This document shows positions 9,153 through 18,089 of a DNA stretch of 64,000 bases, piece by piece. How positions within the stretch are numbered: the stretch's first letter is position 1; each line of letters begins with the position of its first letter. Source of the DNA: Croceibacterium atlanticum (GTDB lineage Bacteria > Pseudomonadota > Alphaproteobacteria > Sphingomonadales > Sphingomonadaceae); NCBI RefSeq assembly GCF_001008165.2, contig NZ_CP011452.2, positions 2,790,001 through 2,854,000 of the forward strand, read 5' to 3'. A model generated the notes under the pieces. The model did not search any database and had not been told where the DNA came from. It saw only the letters and a list, made by a program, of their open reading frames with translations. The position numbers and the translations under genes are program-made.

Positions 9153-9791
9153 TCATGTCTCCACTGCACCGCCTGCCTTTGCGATGCGCCGCAGACGGAA
9201 CCCGAGCAAAAGCATCAACCCACCAAAAATCAGTGCGTAGATTCCGAACACCCAGCCAGCGGCGAGGACGGCGCTGCCCGGAAGGGCGATGATCAGGTAA
9301 ATTGCTAGAATCCCGAAAAGCAGGGATATGAGCCCGGCGGCGACAAGTAGCCATTCGCCTTTAATTTCCTTCCGCATTCTTATGGCTGCGGCTATTTCCA
9401 TTCCGCCTCGCATGATGCTCCAGAATGCAATCATGCCCCAGAGAAATAATGCGAGCGCGAGTGAAGCAACATATGGGGCAATGAGGACAATTGCACCCGT
9501 GACGATCCCGATCAGACCACTCGCTATTAGCCATCCCCACCTTTTATTCTTCCGCATCCGCCTCACCCCGGACCAAAGCGCGAGAACCCCGTCCACGAAT
9601 GAGAAAGCTCCAAATAGGAGCGTTAGCGCGATAACCGCACTGATCGGCATTGCCAGTGCCAAGGCGCCCAATAGTACGAACAGTACCCCGCGTATGAAGA
9701 AAACCCACCAGTTTCCCGAGAGGGTGCATTCGATCTGACCGATAGAAAAGCCCGACATGTTTCGGACCTCGGAATCAATTGAACTAGCCAT
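9153..9791 (-). CDS. hdeD: HdeD-family acid-resistance membrane protein
   Basis: 212 residues with six predicted membrane helices in three pairs (for example WWVFFIRGVLFVLLGALALA, LTLLFGAFSFVDGVLALWSG and VFGIYALIFGGLMLLLGFRL). This is the HdeD layout. HdeD helps acid resistance at high cell density in E. coli, and a copy is part of the tLST. The start at 9791 follows AAGGAGC. It is the first gene of the hdeD-kefB-degP run on the minus strand and faces the Crp/Fnr gene upstream across about 200 bases. Confidence 0.9.
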   Translation of the reverse strand: MASSIDSEVRNMSGFSIGQIECTLSGNWWVFFIRGVLFVLLGALALAMPISAVIALTLLFGAFSFVDGVLALWSGVRRMRKNKRWGWLIASGLIGIVTGAIVLIAPYVASLALALFLWGMIAFWSIMRGGMEIAAAIRMRKEIKGEWLLVAAGLISLLFGILAIYLIIALPGSAVLAAGWVFGIYALIFGGLMLLLGFRLRRIAKAGGAVET

Positions 9792-9995
9792 GCTGTCTGC
9801 TCCTTAGACCTCTAGTAAGCAAATCTCTGAGTATGGAGGATTTATTGGCTTCTCCGCTACCTGGCACGACGTTTGCCCGGATATTTGGGTGGGGCGGTGC
9901 TCGCTTCAAGAGCGGGCAATTCACCAGAGCCCTCGGCCAGCGACTGAAGCACCACTGCCCGATTGGATGGCCGGCCAAATCTTTTGGCCGTCATG

Positions 9996-10634
9996 TCAGG
10001 TCGAGAATATGGCTTGGGCGTTGAGAAGCAGCCCGTTCGAATCGAGAATCGTCACGTCCTTGCCGTTCACACGGAGGAGCTTTTCGTTCTGCAGAAGCGT
10101 GAATGTGCGGGTAACGGTCTCGCTGGTGAGGCCGAGATGATCGCCAATCTCGGCACGCGACATGAGCAGGCAAATCTCCCGGCGCCCGCCAAGGCGATGG
10201 ACCAGATCCATGAGGAAATAGGATAGTTTTTCTACTGCCGTCGACCGCGCGAGGAGAAATCCGCGTCTCAATGAAGCCACATGCGTCCTGGCACACCAAG
10301 ACCACACAGAGTCTACCGCTGCATCACTGCTCGATGTCAGCGCCTGAAGAACAGAAGATGCTGTGATCAAGATGGACGTAGCGCAAAGCGCTTCGGCCGT
10401 TTGGCTTTTGACGCTCGCTTGATCGGCCCAGAAGAATTCACCCGGGAGGTGGAATCCTTCGATCCAGCGCCGTCCATCCTCTGCAATCACGCTGTTTTGC
10501 ACAACACCGGACAATACCCAGTACAAATCCCCGGTCGGGCTGATGGATAAGTCCTGACCTTCCCTCAGCTCGATCACGCGCGGCGCCAGCCCAGAAAAGA
10601 GCGGCGGCAGCCCCAATGCTGCTGCGCGATTCAT
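9996..10634 (-). CDS. Crp/Fnr-family transcriptional regulator
   Basis: 212 residues: a cyclic-nucleotide-binding-like beta barrel (LREGQDLSISPTGDLYWVLS, VIAEDGRRWIEGFHLPGEFF) and a C-terminal winged helix with MSRAEIGDHLGLTSETVTRT as the recognition helix region. The N-terminal Fnr cysteine cluster is missing, so it is probably not an oxygen-sensing iron-sulphur Fnr. The start at 10634 is preferred because an upstream in-frame ATG at 10688 would put the palindromes at 10650-10670 and 10681-10695 inside the gene. Those palindromes suggest autoregulation and control of the divergent operon at 10814. Confidence 0.85.
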   Translation of the reverse strand: MNRAAALGLPPLFSGLAPRVIELREGQDLSISPTGDLYWVLSGVVQNSVIAEDGRRWIEGFHLPGEFFWADQASVKSQTAEALCATSILITASSVLQALTSSSDAAVDSVWSWCARTHVASLRRGFLLARSTAVEKLSYFLMDLVHRLGGRREICLLMSRAEIGDHLGLTSETVTRTFTLLQNEKLLRVNGKDVTILDSNGLLLNAQAIFST

Positions 10635-10649
10635 ATTCGCAATATACCA

Positions 10650-10670
10650 TATAGCACCATAAGTGCTATA
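10650..10670. promoter_or_regulatory. Inverted repeat in the crp-like / 10814 intergenic region
   Basis: Perfect 8-base arms TATAGCAC and GTGCTATA separated by 5 bases, 16 bases upstream of the regulator start. The size and symmetry fit a dimeric repressor or activator site. Which protein binds is unknown. Confidence 0.5.
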
Positions 10671-10680
10671 AAGCATTAAA

Positions 10681-10695
10681 TGTGACATATGTCAC
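10681..10695. promoter_or_regulatory. Crp/Fnr-type palindrome
   Basis: TGTGACATATGTCAC is close to the Crp consensus TGTGA-N6-TCACA and contains a 14-base perfect palindrome. It lies between the divergent Crp/Fnr gene and the operon at 10814, so it is the best candidate site for that regulator. Confidence 0.6.
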
Positions 10696-10744
10696 CATGA
10701 TTCCGTTGCAGTGTGGCAAGCTACCAAAGCAAAACGGCTTTCGG

Positions 10745-10760
10745 GCTGACCTAGGTCAGC
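10745..10760. promoter_or_regulatory. 16-base perfect palindrome before the 10814 operon
   Basis: GCTGACCTAGGTCAGC is perfectly self-complementary and lies 53 bases before the ATG at 10814. It differs from the Crp-like site nearby, which suggests a second regulator. Confidence 0.5.
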
Positions 10761-10813
10761 GCGAGGAGAGTTGGATTGACGCAACTTCGTCCCGCCAAAA
10801 GCAGGAGGGTGCG

Positions 10814-11143
10814 ATGCAGTTGGTCAATATCTCAACGATCTGGATTGCCGGCCTGCCGCTGGAGGTCGGCCGCACCCGAGGAAGTCTTCTGAGGCTCGAG
10901 GCAGTCATGAGCCAGCTAGGGGAGCAATCTGAGGCTGAGCTGAAAGCGTTCGTGCGTCTCAAGAATCTCGAACAGCGTTTTTTTGATCGAATGTGCCGCT
11001 TACGAGAAACAAGAGGTCGATCCGCGGATGAGCTGTGCCGCCGCACACGTCTGCTGGGCGACGAATTGCAGCGCGAGATTACCAATTTTTGGTCACAGGC
11101 AACCCTGCCGCCTCGCCCAGATTCTCAACCCAAAATTAGGTGA
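10814..11143 (+). CDS. Hypothetical helical protein
   Basis: 109 residues beginning MQLVNISTIWIAGLPLEVGR, with AGGAGG five bases before the ATG. The middle is rich in Leu, Glu and Arg and likely forms two long helices. I recognise no family. It opens a plus-strand operon with the DUF5335 gene (9 bases later) and the YfdX gene, and the intergenic region in front contains three palindromes. Its operon partners point to a stress role, but that is only inferred from context. Confidence 0.6.
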   Translation: MQLVNISTIWIAGLPLEVGRTRGSLLRLEAVMSQLGEQSEAELKAFVRLKNLEQRFFDRMCRLRETRGRSADELCRRTRLLGDELQREITNFWSQATLPPRPDSQPKIR

Positions 11144-11152
11144 GCTAAAGAA

Positions 11153-11491
11153 ATGAAATCGGTACCGAAATCCCAATGGACCAGTTTCTGCAACCAAGTG
11201 ACAGATGCTCTGACAGGACTCAGGGCAGAAATTGAGGTCGCGTCTCTCGACCTGGGAGATCAGGTGCAAGCAAAGAGCTTGCCGATCTTAGGGATCACTT
11301 ATGACCATAAGAGCGACGTGTTCGAGATCGCCCTCGAAGGCCTCGATCATCTGATCAGGCGACCTGAATCTTTGATGGTGATGGATAGTCCTACAGGGGT
11401 GACGTCGATGCTCGTGGTCGATTGGGACGCAGTCCGGCACGTCATTCGATTCAAGGAACCGCTGATGCTGCCAGCGCCGCAAGGCGACTAG
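11153..11491 (+). CDS. DUF5335 family protein
   Basis: 112 residues with no signal peptide or membrane segment. The core (PILGITYDHKSDVFEIALEG, LDHLIRRPESLMV, RFKEPLMLPAP) matches what I know of DUF5335 proteins, small cytoplasmic proteins of unknown function common in stress and mobile loci. It is the second gene of the operon that also encodes YfdX. Confidence 0.7.
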   Translation: MKSVPKSQWTSFCNQVTDALTGLRAEIEVASLDLGDQVQAKSLPILGITYDHKSDVFEIALEGLDHLIRRPESLMVMDSPTGVTSMLVVDWDAVRHVIRFKEPLMLPAPQGD

Positions 11492-11540
11492 CGGCCTTCC
11501 GCTACATAATCTTCTCTCGCTGTTGAAAAGGGGTTTAGCC

Positions 11541-12464
11541 ATGCTGTCCTTCCACAAAACTTCGCCCATCCTTGCCTTGGCGTTGCTCGCGACCGGCGCC
11601 TGTTCTGACAAAGGCGAAGAAGCCAAGGAGCAAACCCAGACCTCTCCGAATGAAGTGACCGAGACAGCCTCGGCCTCTGACGAAATGAATGCCGTCGATG
11701 CTAGCGAACTCCTCGAAGAGGCCGTTGCAGCCCTTCAGGAAACGCAAACTGCGCTCGGGGCTATCGACGAAGAGGATGATAAGAAGGCACTGGAAGCTCT
11801 GGAGCGGGCCACAGGCAAGCTTGAAATCCTTCTCGCCCGCAGTCCGAATCTCGCGCTGGCGCCTGTCGACGTTTCGGTCGTCACTCACGATATTTTGGCC
11901 GATGAAGACGCCGTTAAAGCGCTCAAGAAGCAGGTCGAGGACAAGATTGACGACGGGCGCCTACAGGAAGCTCGCCGATTGATGGATGGTCTAGCAAGCG
12001 AGACCATAATTCGCGTTAGCAACCTGCCTCTCGCAACCTATCCAGACGCCATCAAGTCAGCTGCAGCGCTTCTTGCGAAGGATAAGCCGCAGGAGGCCAA
12101 GGAAGTCATACTGGCGGCACTCGGTACAATAGTAGTTCAGGACACAATCATTCCGCTGCCGATCGCGCGGGCACAGGGCGCCATTAACGAAGCAAGGGAA
12201 CTTGCTAAGAAATCTTCCCGAACCAAAGCGGATAATGACCGCATCACTGGCCTTTTGGAAAAGGCCCGGGAGCAACTCCGTTTTGCACGCGCACTTGGTT
12301 ATGCGAAGAAGGATGACATCAAGGATCTCCTCGATAGCGTCGATGAAATTGAAGATGAAACGAAGAATGATCAATCGGGCAGCCGGTTCTTCGATAAGAT
12401 CGAAAAACTCTTTGAGCGTGCCAAGAAGGCAAGCCAACCCGACTCAGCGGGCAACAATGGGTGA
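11541..12464 (+). CDS. YfdX family lipoprotein (copy 1)
   Basis: 307 residues. The N-terminus has a signal peptide ending in a lipobox (LLATGAC), so the protein should be lipid-anchored in the periplasm. The YfdX domain covers about residues 55-225, including KLEILLARSPNLALAPVDV, RVSNLPLATYPDAI and the IIPLPIARAQGAI region. The rest is a charged helical tail. YfdX proteins are periplasmic, stress-induced and core parts of the tLST. Their molecular role is unsettled. The ATG at 11541 has AAAGGGG upstream; a TTG at 11523 is less likely. A second copy lies at 53924. Confidence 0.88.
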   Translation: MLSFHKTSPILALALLATGACSDKGEEAKEQTQTSPNEVTETASASDEMNAVDASELLEEAVAALQETQTALGAIDEEDDKKALEALERATGKLEILLARSPNLALAPVDVSVVTHDILADEDAVKALKKQVEDKIDDGRLQEARRLMDGLASETIIRVSNLPLATYPDAIKSAAALLAKDKPQEAKEVILAALGTIVVQDTIIPLPIARAQGAINEARELAKKSSRTKADNDRITGLLEKAREQLRFARALGYAKKDDIKDLLDSVDEIEDETKNDQSGSRFFDKIEKLFERAKKASQPDSAGNNG

Positions 12465-12494
12465 ACTGCTTACAATTGAGTTCCTTGAGTTTTC

Positions 12495-13403
12495 ATGCCT
12501 ATCGATATCCGGCAGCTTCGCTTCGCGGTGATGGCGGCTGATGCGTCTAGCTTTCTAGGTGCCGCAAAAAAGCTCAACGTCAAACAGTCGACATTGAGCA
12601 AGCGTGTCGGTGTCCTCGAGCGGCGGCTTGGAATCACGCTCTTCGAGCGCTCGACAAGGGGCGTGGTCCTGACGGACCCTGGGCGCGCCTTCATCGAAGT
12701 GGCCAGACGCATCGTACGCGACGTTGACGGCCTCAGGGATACCGCCAAGGCAGTCCGGTCAGGATTGGCTGGTCAATTGAGCATGGGATTCTCATGTTCC
12801 CTGAGCAGTGGCAATTTGAGGCTGGTACTCGGTGATATTCTCAAAGACTGCCCCGGCGTGGAACTTGATATTCAGGAATCCAGGCCAGATCAAATGCTCT
12901 CAGCATTGCAGTCCCGGCTCATCGATGTGGCGATTCATGCTTGTCAGATATCAGCTGTCGGCCTCGCGCATCGCCCTCTGTGGTCTGAGAGGCTGATGCT
13001 CGTCCTGCCAAGAAATCATTATCTTCTCGATTTGGAAAAAGTCTTCTGGACGGATCTTCGCGATGCCATCTTCGCCTTCTCAAAGTATTCCACGGGTCCC
13101 ACGGTTACGCGAGTGATCCGCCAAAGGCTCGCCGCACACGGTTTTGAAGCCAACATTCTCGTTCAATCCAACAGCACAGAAACGATTGCTTCGTTGGTCC
13201 CATATGGCAAATTCATTACGGCGATACCGGAGAGCGCGGCAATTGCGGTCCATCCAGACGTTGCCATTTGCGAGATCGCTGAGCCGACCGGCACAGCGCA
13301 TCTCGATTTCGCCGCATGGTGGTCAGAAGACAACGATAATCCCGTGCTAGCTCGTCTCTTCAGGTTAGTCGACAAACGTTATCCTTCGTTCTCGACCTCC
13401 TGA
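12495..13403 (+). CDS. LysR-family transcriptional regulator
   Basis: 302 residues. The N-terminal winged helix-turn-helix is MPIDIRQLRFAVMAADASSF through AKKLNVKQSTLSKRVGVLER, followed by a periplasmic-binding-like effector domain. A LysR gene at this place, facing the end of the trb operon, is common in ICEs of this type. Its 3' end overlaps the convergent DUF2274 gene by 25 bases. The ligand is unknown. Regulation of the transfer genes is the likely role but not proven. Confidence 0.88.
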   Translation: MPIDIRQLRFAVMAADASSFLGAAKKLNVKQSTLSKRVGVLERRLGITLFERSTRGVVLTDPGRAFIEVARRIVRDVDGLRDTAKAVRSGLAGQLSMGFSCSLSSGNLRLVLGDILKDCPGVELDIQESRPDQMLSALQSRLIDVAIHACQISAVGLAHRPLWSERLMLVLPRNHYLLDLEKVFWTDLRDAIFAFSKYSTGPTVTRVIRQRLAAHGFEANILVQSNSTETIASLVPYGKFITAIPESAAIAVHPDVAICEIAEPTGTAHLDFAAWWSEDNDNPVLARLFRLVDKRYPSFSTS

Positions 13404-13618
13404 ACGGACCGGCGCGCTTTCGCGAAGGCTCTATCAGAAGATATAAATCTCTCGATCATCGGGGGAATAAGCTTGTCAGGACTAGGTGCGTTCTTGGCGT
13501 CACCACCATTGAGTACAACGGCATATGTGGTCAACTCTCGATGGAGCCGTACTGGAATTTCGATGGTGATCTTGACCGGCTTATCGTCGATAATGTCGGA
13601 TAGCTTCAACCGCGTCAT
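13379..13618 (-). CDS. DUF2274 family protein, last gene of the trb operon
   Basis: 79 residues beginning MTRLKLSDIIDDKPVKITIE. This small protein regularly follows trbI in alphaproteobacterial conjugation operons. The start overlaps the trbI stop by four bases, so it is translationally coupled. Function unknown; the IEIPVRLHRELTTYA stretch looks like a ribbon-helix-helix motif and suggests DNA binding. Confidence 0.82.
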   Translation of the reverse strand: MTRLKLSDIIDDKPVKITIEIPVRLHRELTTYAVVLNGGDAKNAPSPDKLIPPMIERFISSDRAFAKARRSVQEVENEG

Positions 13619-14838
13619 GAATGTTCCTCGAATATGATGTCGCGGGTCAATACTACGCGTAAGGGATGCCCGGGCCGAATGGTGAGCGTGGGTTGCACGT
13701 TTAACTGCCGGTCGACGATCCGCTGACCTGTCTGATTGATAGTGTCTTGTGATCCCCGACGCAGCGCGCGGGTCAGATCGTCATCGCTATCCGCGCCCAG
13801 CTCGGCGCCGATGCCAAGCAGCGTCGAAATAGCCGCGGCCCGGAGCAGATTGCTCCAATGCTGGTTCACGCCATCCTGCAATCCGGCAAACCCGGCCGGA
13901 TCGGCACCAGGCTGGCGCTCAAGGACAATCGAGTGGCCATCCGGCATGATGAGGCGATCCCAGGCAAGCAGTACGCGGGTCTGCCCGGCGACAATATCGC
14001 TGTCGTATTCGCCGATCAGCCGCGCGCCCTGCGGAATGAGCAGGATGCGCCCCGTAGGGCTGTCGTAGACATTCGCCGTGACTTGCGCGGTGATCTGGCC
14101 GGGGAGGTCGGAACGAATGCCGGTGATGAGCGCGGCCGGAATGATGCTGCCGGCCTGAAGGACGTTGGGCGATGCGAGTCCAGTCAGCCGCTCCGCACTC
14201 ACTGTGCGCCGATCGGATGCCCGTTCAAGAAAGGCGCGCTTGCCTGCCTGCTCGCCCTGCAACGCGGTTTCCCCTGAATCGGCGGATGCTTGTGCCGTGA
14301 CGTCAGGCAAGACCGGAAGTGAGGCCGTGACACTGGCGGCTCCAGCTGACCCACCACCAAGAAAAACCGTGCTGGTCCGCGCCGCATCGCGTTCCTGCTC
14401 GGCACGTTGGCGCGCCGCCTCTTCCGCTTGGGCGCGCGGATCGGGCTGTGCGACCGGCGGCACCGGCACATTCTCGCCGCGTTCGCGCGCCGCCACGATC
14501 GGGCCGCCGAGATCGCCGGGAAGCGGCTCGCCGAGCTTGGGCACGTCGCCGTAGTCCTTAGGTCCCGACGTGATGGCCTCGCTCGTGGCGCGGCTATCGG
14601 TGCTGAAGAGCTCTTGCCCTTCACGCTCGCCCGCCGGTTGCAGCGCATAGATAAGCGCCCCGCCGATACCGAGACCAGCCACTATGCCAAGTACCGCCAG
14701 CGCCTTTCGCGACAGGCGCATCACGCTCGGCGTCGGCCCGCGAAGCTGGAAAGGCCGGGGATCGGTACCCGGATATTGCGTGGTTCGCTCCGGCGCGGCA
14801 GGTTCGGAAAGGGTAGTTCCGTCGGGGTCAGCCATCAC
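13615..14838 (-). CDS. trbI: Conjugal transfer protein TrbI (VirB10)
   Basis: 407 residues. An N-terminal cytoplasmic tail is followed by one membrane helix (about residues 44-66, ALAVLGIVAGLGIGGALIYA), a Pro- and Glu-rich periplasmic linker, and the VirB10 barrel (residues 210-400, including PQGARLIGEYDSDI and LLIP). TrbI spans both membranes and forms the core complex with TrbG. It overlaps trbG at its start by four bases. Confidence 0.95.
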   Translation of the reverse strand: MMADPDGTTLSEPAAPERTTQYPGTDPRPFQLRGPTPSVMRLSRKALAVLGIVAGLGIGGALIYALQPAGEREGQELFSTDSRATSEAITSGPKDYGDVPKLGEPLPGDLGGPIVAARERGENVPVPPVAQPDPRAQAEEAARQRAEQERDAARTSTVFLGGGSAGAASVTASLPVLPDVTAQASADSGETALQGEQAGKRAFLERASDRRTVSAERLTGLASPNVLQAGSIIPAALITGIRSDLPGQITAQVTANVYDSPTGRILLIPQGARLIGEYDSDIVAGQTRVLLAWDRLIMPDGHSIVLERQPGADPAGFAGLQDGVNQHWSNLLRAAAISTLLGIGAELGADSDDDLTRALRRGSQDTINQTGQRIVDRQLNVQPTLTIRPGHPLRVVLTRDIIFEEHS

Positions 14839-15845
14839 CGCCTCCAGCGCTTGTCATCGGTGCGCACGATCCGAACACTTCGCTCAGTGCGCTTGTCGCC
14901 GAGGCGCAGTTCGGCAGCGGCGAACAGCCGGTCCACTACCATATAGCGCCCTCGCACGCGGTAATTGACCAGCTCGGCATCGCCGGCGGCCCCCGTCACG
15001 AACAGCGGAGGCATTTCGCCTTGCGCGATCCCGGCGGGAAACTCGATGAACACCTGCCGCCCATCATCGAAGGCGCGAAGGGGCTTCCACGGCACACGAT
15101 CGCCTTCGATGCGATAACGGAAATTGAGTGCGGACACGTCCACACCCGTTGCCACTGGCGCGGCGAATGCCGCCACTGCGTTCCGATTCCGCAACGCGAT
15201 CAACTCGTCCTGCGGATAAATCCAGGAGACCGATGCCATATATGTCGCGGGCGTAGCGCGCAGTTCGAGATGATAGCTGCGCCGGTCGGTATTGATGACG
15301 AGATTAGTGGCAATGTCGGGCCGTGTCGGCTTGACCAGGATATGCACGCGAGCGGACGCGCCATTGCCGCTGAGCGTATCGCCGATGATCCAGCGCACGG
15401 TATCGCCTGCCGCGACCGGTCCGGGTCCGACAAGCCGCTCGCCTTCCTGTAAGGCAATGTCCGTGACCTGTCCCGGCGCGGTGTAGACCTGATAGAGCGC
15501 GCCATCCGCCCAGGGATATTGCTGGATGGCATTGAGAAAGCCGTCGCGCACAGGTTGCACACGCGCGGCGTCATTGGCCGCACCGATACGTTTCCTGGGA
15601 TCGGCAGGCTCGGGCGTCGTCCTGGATTCCGCGACCGGCTTCAACTGACCCGGCAAGGGTAGTGGCTCGGGAATGGCAACCACCTCGACCGGCCGGGGAG
15701 TCGCCGGTGCAGGCATGGCCGCGATCTCGCGCGGCGGATCGTCGTACGCGATTTCCGGCAGCCTTGGCGATGTGGTGGCACAGGCGGACAGAGCCGAGGC
15801 AACGAGCGCGAGAGCAAGAGATTTGCGAGCGGGTAATTGGATCAT
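14835..15845 (-). CDS. trbG: Conjugal transfer protein TrbG (VirB9)
   Basis: 336 residues from the ATG at 15845, which overlaps the trbF stop. A signal peptide ends in the lipobox VASALSAC, so it may be an outer-membrane-linked lipoprotein. The VirB9/CagX domain occupies the C-terminal two thirds (YPWADGALYQVYTAPGQVTD onwards). It pairs with TrbI in the outer core ring. A longer frame to 16007 would overlap trbF heavily and is rejected. Confidence 0.95.
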   Translation of the reverse strand: MIQLPARKSLALALVASALSACATTSPRLPEIAYDDPPREIAAMPAPATPRPVEVVAIPEPLPLPGQLKPVAESRTTPEPADPRKRIGAANDAARVQPVRDGFLNAIQQYPWADGALYQVYTAPGQVTDIALQEGERLVGPGPVAAGDTVRWIIGDTLSGNGASARVHILVKPTRPDIATNLVINTDRRSYHLELRATPATYMASVSWIYPQDELIALRNRNAVAAFAAPVATGVDVSALNFRYRIEGDRVPWKPLRAFDDGRQVFIEFPAGIAQGEMPPLFVTGAAGDAELVNYRVRGRYMVVDRLFAAAELRLGDKRTERSVRIVRTDDKRWRR

Positions 15846-16525
15846 TGGTCCAGTTCCTTCGACCAGTTGATGGCGTTGACGAACAGGCCGAGCGGATTCC
15901 TGCGCAAGGCATCGGGCGTGCGCGGGGTCTGTATGACTATGGATAGAATGGCCGACCAACGGCTGGTGTTTACAAGGCTGCCGTCCTGATAGCGGCGCTC
16001 GGTCCATGCGACGCGGAAGCTGTTGTCCGAGGCGCGAATGACGCTCGATATATCGACTGCGACCTGCACCTTGCCGACCTCGGCCAATGGATCATTGGCG
16101 CGGGCATAGTCATTGAGGGTCATCGCGCCTTTGTCGGTGGTGAAATCATAGGCGCGCAGCCAGTTCTGCCGAACGATCACCGGATCGGCCGGAATGCTGC
16201 GGACCTGTTCGATAAAGCGGGCGAGCTGGAATGCGATCTGCGGATCGGTCGGGCGGTAGTCCGCGGTAGCGGGTGCTACTGCCTGGGCCTGGCCCAGCTT
16301 GTCGACCTCGACCACCCAGGGAACGATGTGACCGCGCGCGGTCTGCCAGACGAGACCGCCGGCAAGGCCCCCGGAAAGGACGAGACAACCGAAAAAGGCA
16401 AGGCGCCAGTTCCGCGCCTGGACGCGCGCGGAGCCGATACGGTCGTCCCATACCTGTGCAGCACGCTGATAGGGTGTGACGGGCTCGGGCATCTGTCCGT
16501 AACGGATGGATGGGCGTCGGAACAT
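15842..16525 (-). CDS. trbF: Conjugal transfer protein TrbF (VirB8)
   Basis: 227 residues starting MFRRPSIRYGQMPEPVTPYQ, with AAGGAATG upstream. One membrane helix lies at about residues 36-55 (LAFFGCLVLSGGLAGGLVW). The periplasmic VirB8-like domain follows, including NWLRAYDFTTDKGAMTLNDY and VAWTERRY. VirB8 proteins are assembly factors in the inner membrane. Confidence 0.94.
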   Translation of the reverse strand: MFRRPSIRYGQMPEPVTPYQRAAQVWDDRIGSARVQARNWRLAFFGCLVLSGGLAGGLVWQTARGHIVPWVVEVDKLGQAQAVAPATADYRPTDPQIAFQLARFIEQVRSIPADPVIVRQNWLRAYDFTTDKGAMTLNDYARANDPLAEVGKVQVAVDISSVIRASDNSFRVAWTERRYQDGSLVNTSRWSAILSIVIQTPRTPDALRRNPLGLFVNAINWSKELDQ

Positions 16526-16529
16526 CGTA

Positions 16530-17819
16530 TCATTCCTTCTCGCGAATATCGGGACCGGAACCTCCGCCATGACTGTCTCCGGCTTTCAGCGTATGGGCCG
16601 CAACGGTCGCGCCATGAGCGGCCGACTGACGGCGTTTCATCGCGGCGGCCCATGCAGGCTGTGATGAAGAGGAGGCAGCGCTTCCTGCCGGATCGGCGGC
16701 TACGCCCAGACCCGCGCGAGCGCCGGCGCGATGACTTTCCTTGAGCGAACCGGCGGCCTTTCTGAGCGGCGACAACACGGCTCCTGCGGCAGCCTTGCCG
16801 GCCCCGGCTGCGCCGCCCGCAACCGCAGCGTTGCCGCTCTTGCCGAATGAGCCGGCGGCATAAGCCCCGCGCGCGGCGCCGGACGCGTAGGCCGCGCCTC
16901 TCGCCGTACCGCCGATCGCTCCCGCCGCCGCGCCCGCGCCAAGCCGGGCGGCGGCCGCACCGCCGACCAGAGCACCACCGGCGGCCAGCGCCGTTCCGGC
17001 CGCGGCGCCTGCGCCAAGCTGGGGACCGCCGGTGACGATGCCGTTGGCGATACCGGGACCGAAGATAGAAAGGCCGAGCAGCGAGAGCGCAGCCAGCGCG
17101 ATCGCCATGACCTGCTCTGCATCGGGCTCCGGACCCATGGTGACGGTAAACTGGCTGAACAGGGTGGTGCCGATGCCGGTGATGACCGCAAGCACCAGCA
17201 CCTTGATGCCGGTCGAGACGATATGGCCCAGCACGCGCTCGGCCATGAAGGCGGTGCGGCCGAAAAAGGCGAAGGGCAGGAGAACAAAGCCGGCGAGTGT
17301 CACCAGCTTGAACTCGATAAGGGTGATGAAGACCTGCACCGCGATGATGAAGAAGGCGAGCACCACGATCAGCCAGGCAATCAGCAGTACGAGAATGATG
17401 GCGAGGTTCGCGAATACCGACCAGATGCTGCCGAACGCCTCGGTGGCGTCGATCAGGGGCTGGGCGGCGTCGAGCCCGGTCTCGGCGATGGAACCTGGTT
17501 GCATGAACTCCGCGAGGCTGAGCGCATCGCCACTCGCCTTGAGGCCCAGCCCCGCGAAGCTTTCGAACAGGATCGTCGCCAGCGTAGAGAAATTGCCGAT
17601 GATGAAGGCGAAGATACCGATATAGAGCGTCTTCCTGACGAGCCGCTGCAACACGTCTTCGTCCGCGCCCCAGGCCCAGAACAGACCGGCAAGCGTTACG
17701 TCGATGGCGATCAGTGTGGTCGAGAGGAACGCAACCTCACCGCCCAGCAGACCGAAGCCGGAATCGATATAGCCGGTGAACACGCCCAGGAAATTGTCGA
17801 TGACGCCGGTATCGTTCAT
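16530..17819 (-). CDS. trbL: Conjugal transfer protein TrbL (VirB6)
   Basis: 429 residues. The first 270 or so contain six to seven membrane helices as expected for the VirB6 channel component. The tail is an extreme Ala/Gly-rich low-complexity region (about residues 265-345) and then a charged, probably cytoplasmic end. The low-complexity tail is usual for TrbL. Start overlaps the trbK-like stop by four bases. Confidence 0.93.
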   Translation of the reverse strand: MNDTGVIDNFLGVFTGYIDSGFGLLGGEVAFLSTTLIAIDVTLAGLFWAWGADEDVLQRLVRKTLYIGIFAFIIGNFSTLATILFESFAGLGLKASGDALSLAEFMQPGSIAETGLDAAQPLIDATEAFGSIWSVFANLAIILVLLIAWLIVVLAFFIIAVQVFITLIEFKLVTLAGFVLLPFAFFGRTAFMAERVLGHIVSTGIKVLVLAVITGIGTTLFSQFTVTMGPEPDAEQVMAIALAALSLLGLSIFGPGIANGIVTGGPQLGAGAAAGTALAAGGALVGGAAAARLGAGAAAGAIGGTARGAAYASGAARGAYAAGSFGKSGNAAVAGGAAGAGKAAAGAVLSPLRKAAGSLKESHRAGARAGLGVAADPAGSAASSSSQPAWAAAMKRRQSAAHGATVAAHTLKAGDSHGGGSGPDIREKE

Positions 17820-18076
17820 CGCCGGTCGCCTTCACCGCTACCGAAGAAGCGTCGGCGCTTTTCCGCCCAGGCATGTTCGCAAGCCGTATCGGGCATGGTG
17901 AGCGTGGCGCAGCGTTCGAGTTCGCGCGCCAGCATCTCCTGTTGCTCGCTTTCTTCGGTGACAGGCAGAACCGCTTCGCGCGGCGGGTCGCCCGGTTCGC
18001 GCAAGGCGACGATCGCCACGGCCAGCATGATCCCGGCGATCGCCGCGACGCCCGCGATCCTGGAATTGCGCGACAT
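17816..18076 (-). CDS. Putative entry-exclusion protein, TrbK-alt type
   Basis: 86 residues with one N-terminal hydrophobic segment (IAGVAAIAGIMLAVAIVAL) and a short charged tail with two cysteines (RCATLTMPDTACEHAWAEKR). It sits between trbJ and trbL, where the alternative TrbK is found. TrbK-like proteins block redundant transfer into cells already holding the element. Assigned by position and general pattern. Confidence 0.75.
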   Translation of the reverse strand: MSRNSRIAGVAAIAGIMLAVAIVALREPGDPPREAVLPVTEESEQQEMLARELERCATLTMPDTACEHAWAEKRRRFFGSGEGDRR

Positions 18077-18089
18077 CGGCCGGCCCCTC

